A stretch of DNA of 64,000 bases from Streptomyces rimosus (lineage in GTDB: Bacteria; Actinomycetota; Actinomycetes; Streptomycetales; Streptomycetaceae). The position numbers were made by a program, and so were the translations under genes. The notes beneath the pieces were generated by a model. The model saw only the letters and a list, made by a program, of their open reading frames with translations. It was not told the DNA's origin and searched no databases. How positions within the stretch are numbered: the first letter of the stretch is position 1; every line of letters starts with the position of its first letter. Where the stretch lies: assembly GCF_008704655.1 (NCBI RefSeq), contig NZ_CP023688.1, positions 3,100,001 through 3,164,000 of the forward strand, read 5' to 3'. Of the stretch, positions 63,165 to 64,000 are shown piece by piece.

Positions 63165-64000
63165 TCAGGTCTTGTACGCGGCGGGCCAGTTGACGGACGC
63201 GGCGGCCAGTCCGGCGGCGGGCCCGGGCGTCCGGTCCGCGTGCACCTCGGTGTCGAGGCGGGCGGCGATGTGGCGGATCACCCGTTCCAGGTCGGCGCAG
63301 TACACGGACGGGTTACGGAAGCCGCTGCCCGCCCGGTAGCGGTGGGCGTAGTTGCCGCCGCCGCACACCGTCAGCAGCGGGCAGGCGCGGCACCGCGCGC
63401 ACAGGCCGTCGGCGCCCAGGCGGCGGGCGGCCATCCCCGGGTGGGCCAGCGCCTCGTCGAAGCTGTTGCGGAAGACGTCCAGGCCGGTGGCGGCGGCGCC
63501 CTCGTACGCCGATTTGAGGGAGTCGACCTGTTCGATGGCGCCGTCGGTGTCGACCACGAGCGCGACCACGGGTGACAGGCCGACCGCCTCGCTGCTGCTG
63601 GGGCGGCCCAGGAGCAGGCCGATGATCTCGGTGAAGAGGCGTATCCGGGGCGCGGGCTCCGTTTCGTCCCACCAGAGGTCGAAGACGGTGCACAGCCAGT
63701 CGCCGTACGGGGTGCGGCTCACCGGGTCGGGCGGCAGCGGCGGGCGGCTGGTCCAGTTGGCGTGCGGGAGGAGGAAGTCGAGCATCGGGGGGCCGAGGGC
63801 GCGCAGCGAGCCGTAGACCAGGGCGGGGTCGGAGGTGATGTCGATGGTGCACAGGATGCCCGCGAAGGTGTCGGGGCGGCGGGCCAGCAGGCGGGCGGCG
63901 CGGGAGGCGGCCGCCCAGGAGGGCCGTCCCGCGTGGTCCAAGCGCCGTCGGTTCAGGCCGGGGGTGCCGCCGTCCAGGCTGAGCCCGATCCGGAAGCCCG
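63165..64000 (-). CDS. fxsB: FxsB radical SAM/SPASM peptide-modifying protein, N-terminus outside window
   Basis: C-terminal part of a radical SAM protein, open to the right edge. Near the edge it reads GFRIGLSLDGGTPGLNRRRL (the core beta-strand SLDG of radical SAM maturases). The C-terminal SPASM-like region has CARCRACPLLTVCGGGNYAH and later CADLERVIRHI, the Cys set for auxiliary iron-sulfur clusters. The CxxxCxxC radical SAM motif is outside the window. Its stop is 93 bases from fxsT. FxsB enzymes modify small FxsA precursors ending in FxSxx; the FxsA gene is expected just to the right. Confidence 0.88.
   Translation of the reverse strand, partial: GFRIGLSLDGGTPGLNRRRLDHAGRPSWAAASRAARLLARRPDTFAGILCTIDITSDPALVYGSLRALGPPMLDFLLPHANWTSRPPLPPDPVSRTPYGDWLCTVFDLWWDETEPAPRIRLFTEIIGLLLGRPSSSEAVGLSPVVALVVDTDGAIEQVDSLKSAYEGAAATGLDVFRNSFDEALAHPGMAARRLGADGLCARCRACPLLTVCGGGNYAHRYRAGSGFRNPSVYCADLERVIRHIAARLDTEVHADRTPGPAAGLAAASVNWPAAYKT

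Overview
The window reads as chromosomal DNA of a Streptomyces or a close relative. It has very high GC, long third-position-GC-rich genes, many GTG starts, ATGA/GTGA start-stop overlaps, a conservon, a lon gene preceded by an HspR (HAIR) site, an actinobacterial OdhA/Kgd-type 2-oxoglutarate decarboxylase, and chitinase and FxSxx-COOH genes.

Left part (1-18.2 kb): a hybrid NRPS/PKS cluster that runs off the left edge. One operon on the minus strand (18232 down to 6180) has ten genes: a xylose-isomerase-like TIM barrel, a free carrier protein, a KS-PCP-thioester reductase protein without an acyltransferase, a 3-hydroxyacyl-CoA dehydrogenase, an ACP, an acyl-CoA dehydrogenase, a KAS III-like protein, an FkbH-like glyceryl transferase/phosphatase, an MFS exporter and a free adenylation enzyme. 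Nine of the ten overlap their neighbour by 4 bases. A Sfp-type PPTase (plus strand) and a separate minus-strand NRPS (A-methyltransferase-PCP-C-A..., incomplete) follow. The FkbH/ACP/two-dehydrogenase set is the one known to build hydroxymalonyl-ACP from a glycolytic C3 unit. I infer a small N-methylated peptide extended by an unusual C2 unit and released reductively. I do not recognise the product.

18.2-24 kb: a regulatory gap, a P450, a class F-like sortase operon with a lipoprotein, a secreted and possibly wall-anchored protein, and a second P450. Whether the P450s belong to the cluster is unclear.

24-37 kb: a RodA/FtsW-PbpA pair with an HD-type hydrolase, an ABC ATPase, two divergent non-haem di-iron enzymes, a TetR regulator, a GH18 chitinase with paired DasR-like repeats at its promoter, an NlpC/P60 hydrolase and a Tap-like secreted peptidase.

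37-46 kb: a conservon (sensor kinase, roadblock, DUF742, GTPase) whose fifth gene is a styrene-monooxygenase-like flavoprotein; a PP2C-like protein; and a TetR-P450 operon behind an 18-bp-arm palindrome.

46-64 kb: MarR regulator, GH25 muramidase, Uma2 nuclease, Lon protease with HAIR element, a non-coding stretch with a 65-bp inverted repeat, rhomboid-like protein, spermidine-synthase-like protein, OmpR/kinase pair, kgd, a 44-bp perfect-palindrome terminator, and the FxSxx-COOH genes fxsT (TIR-NB-ARC-TPR) and fxsB (radical SAM, cut by the right edge). No tRNA, rRNA, CRISPR or insertion sequence was seen.
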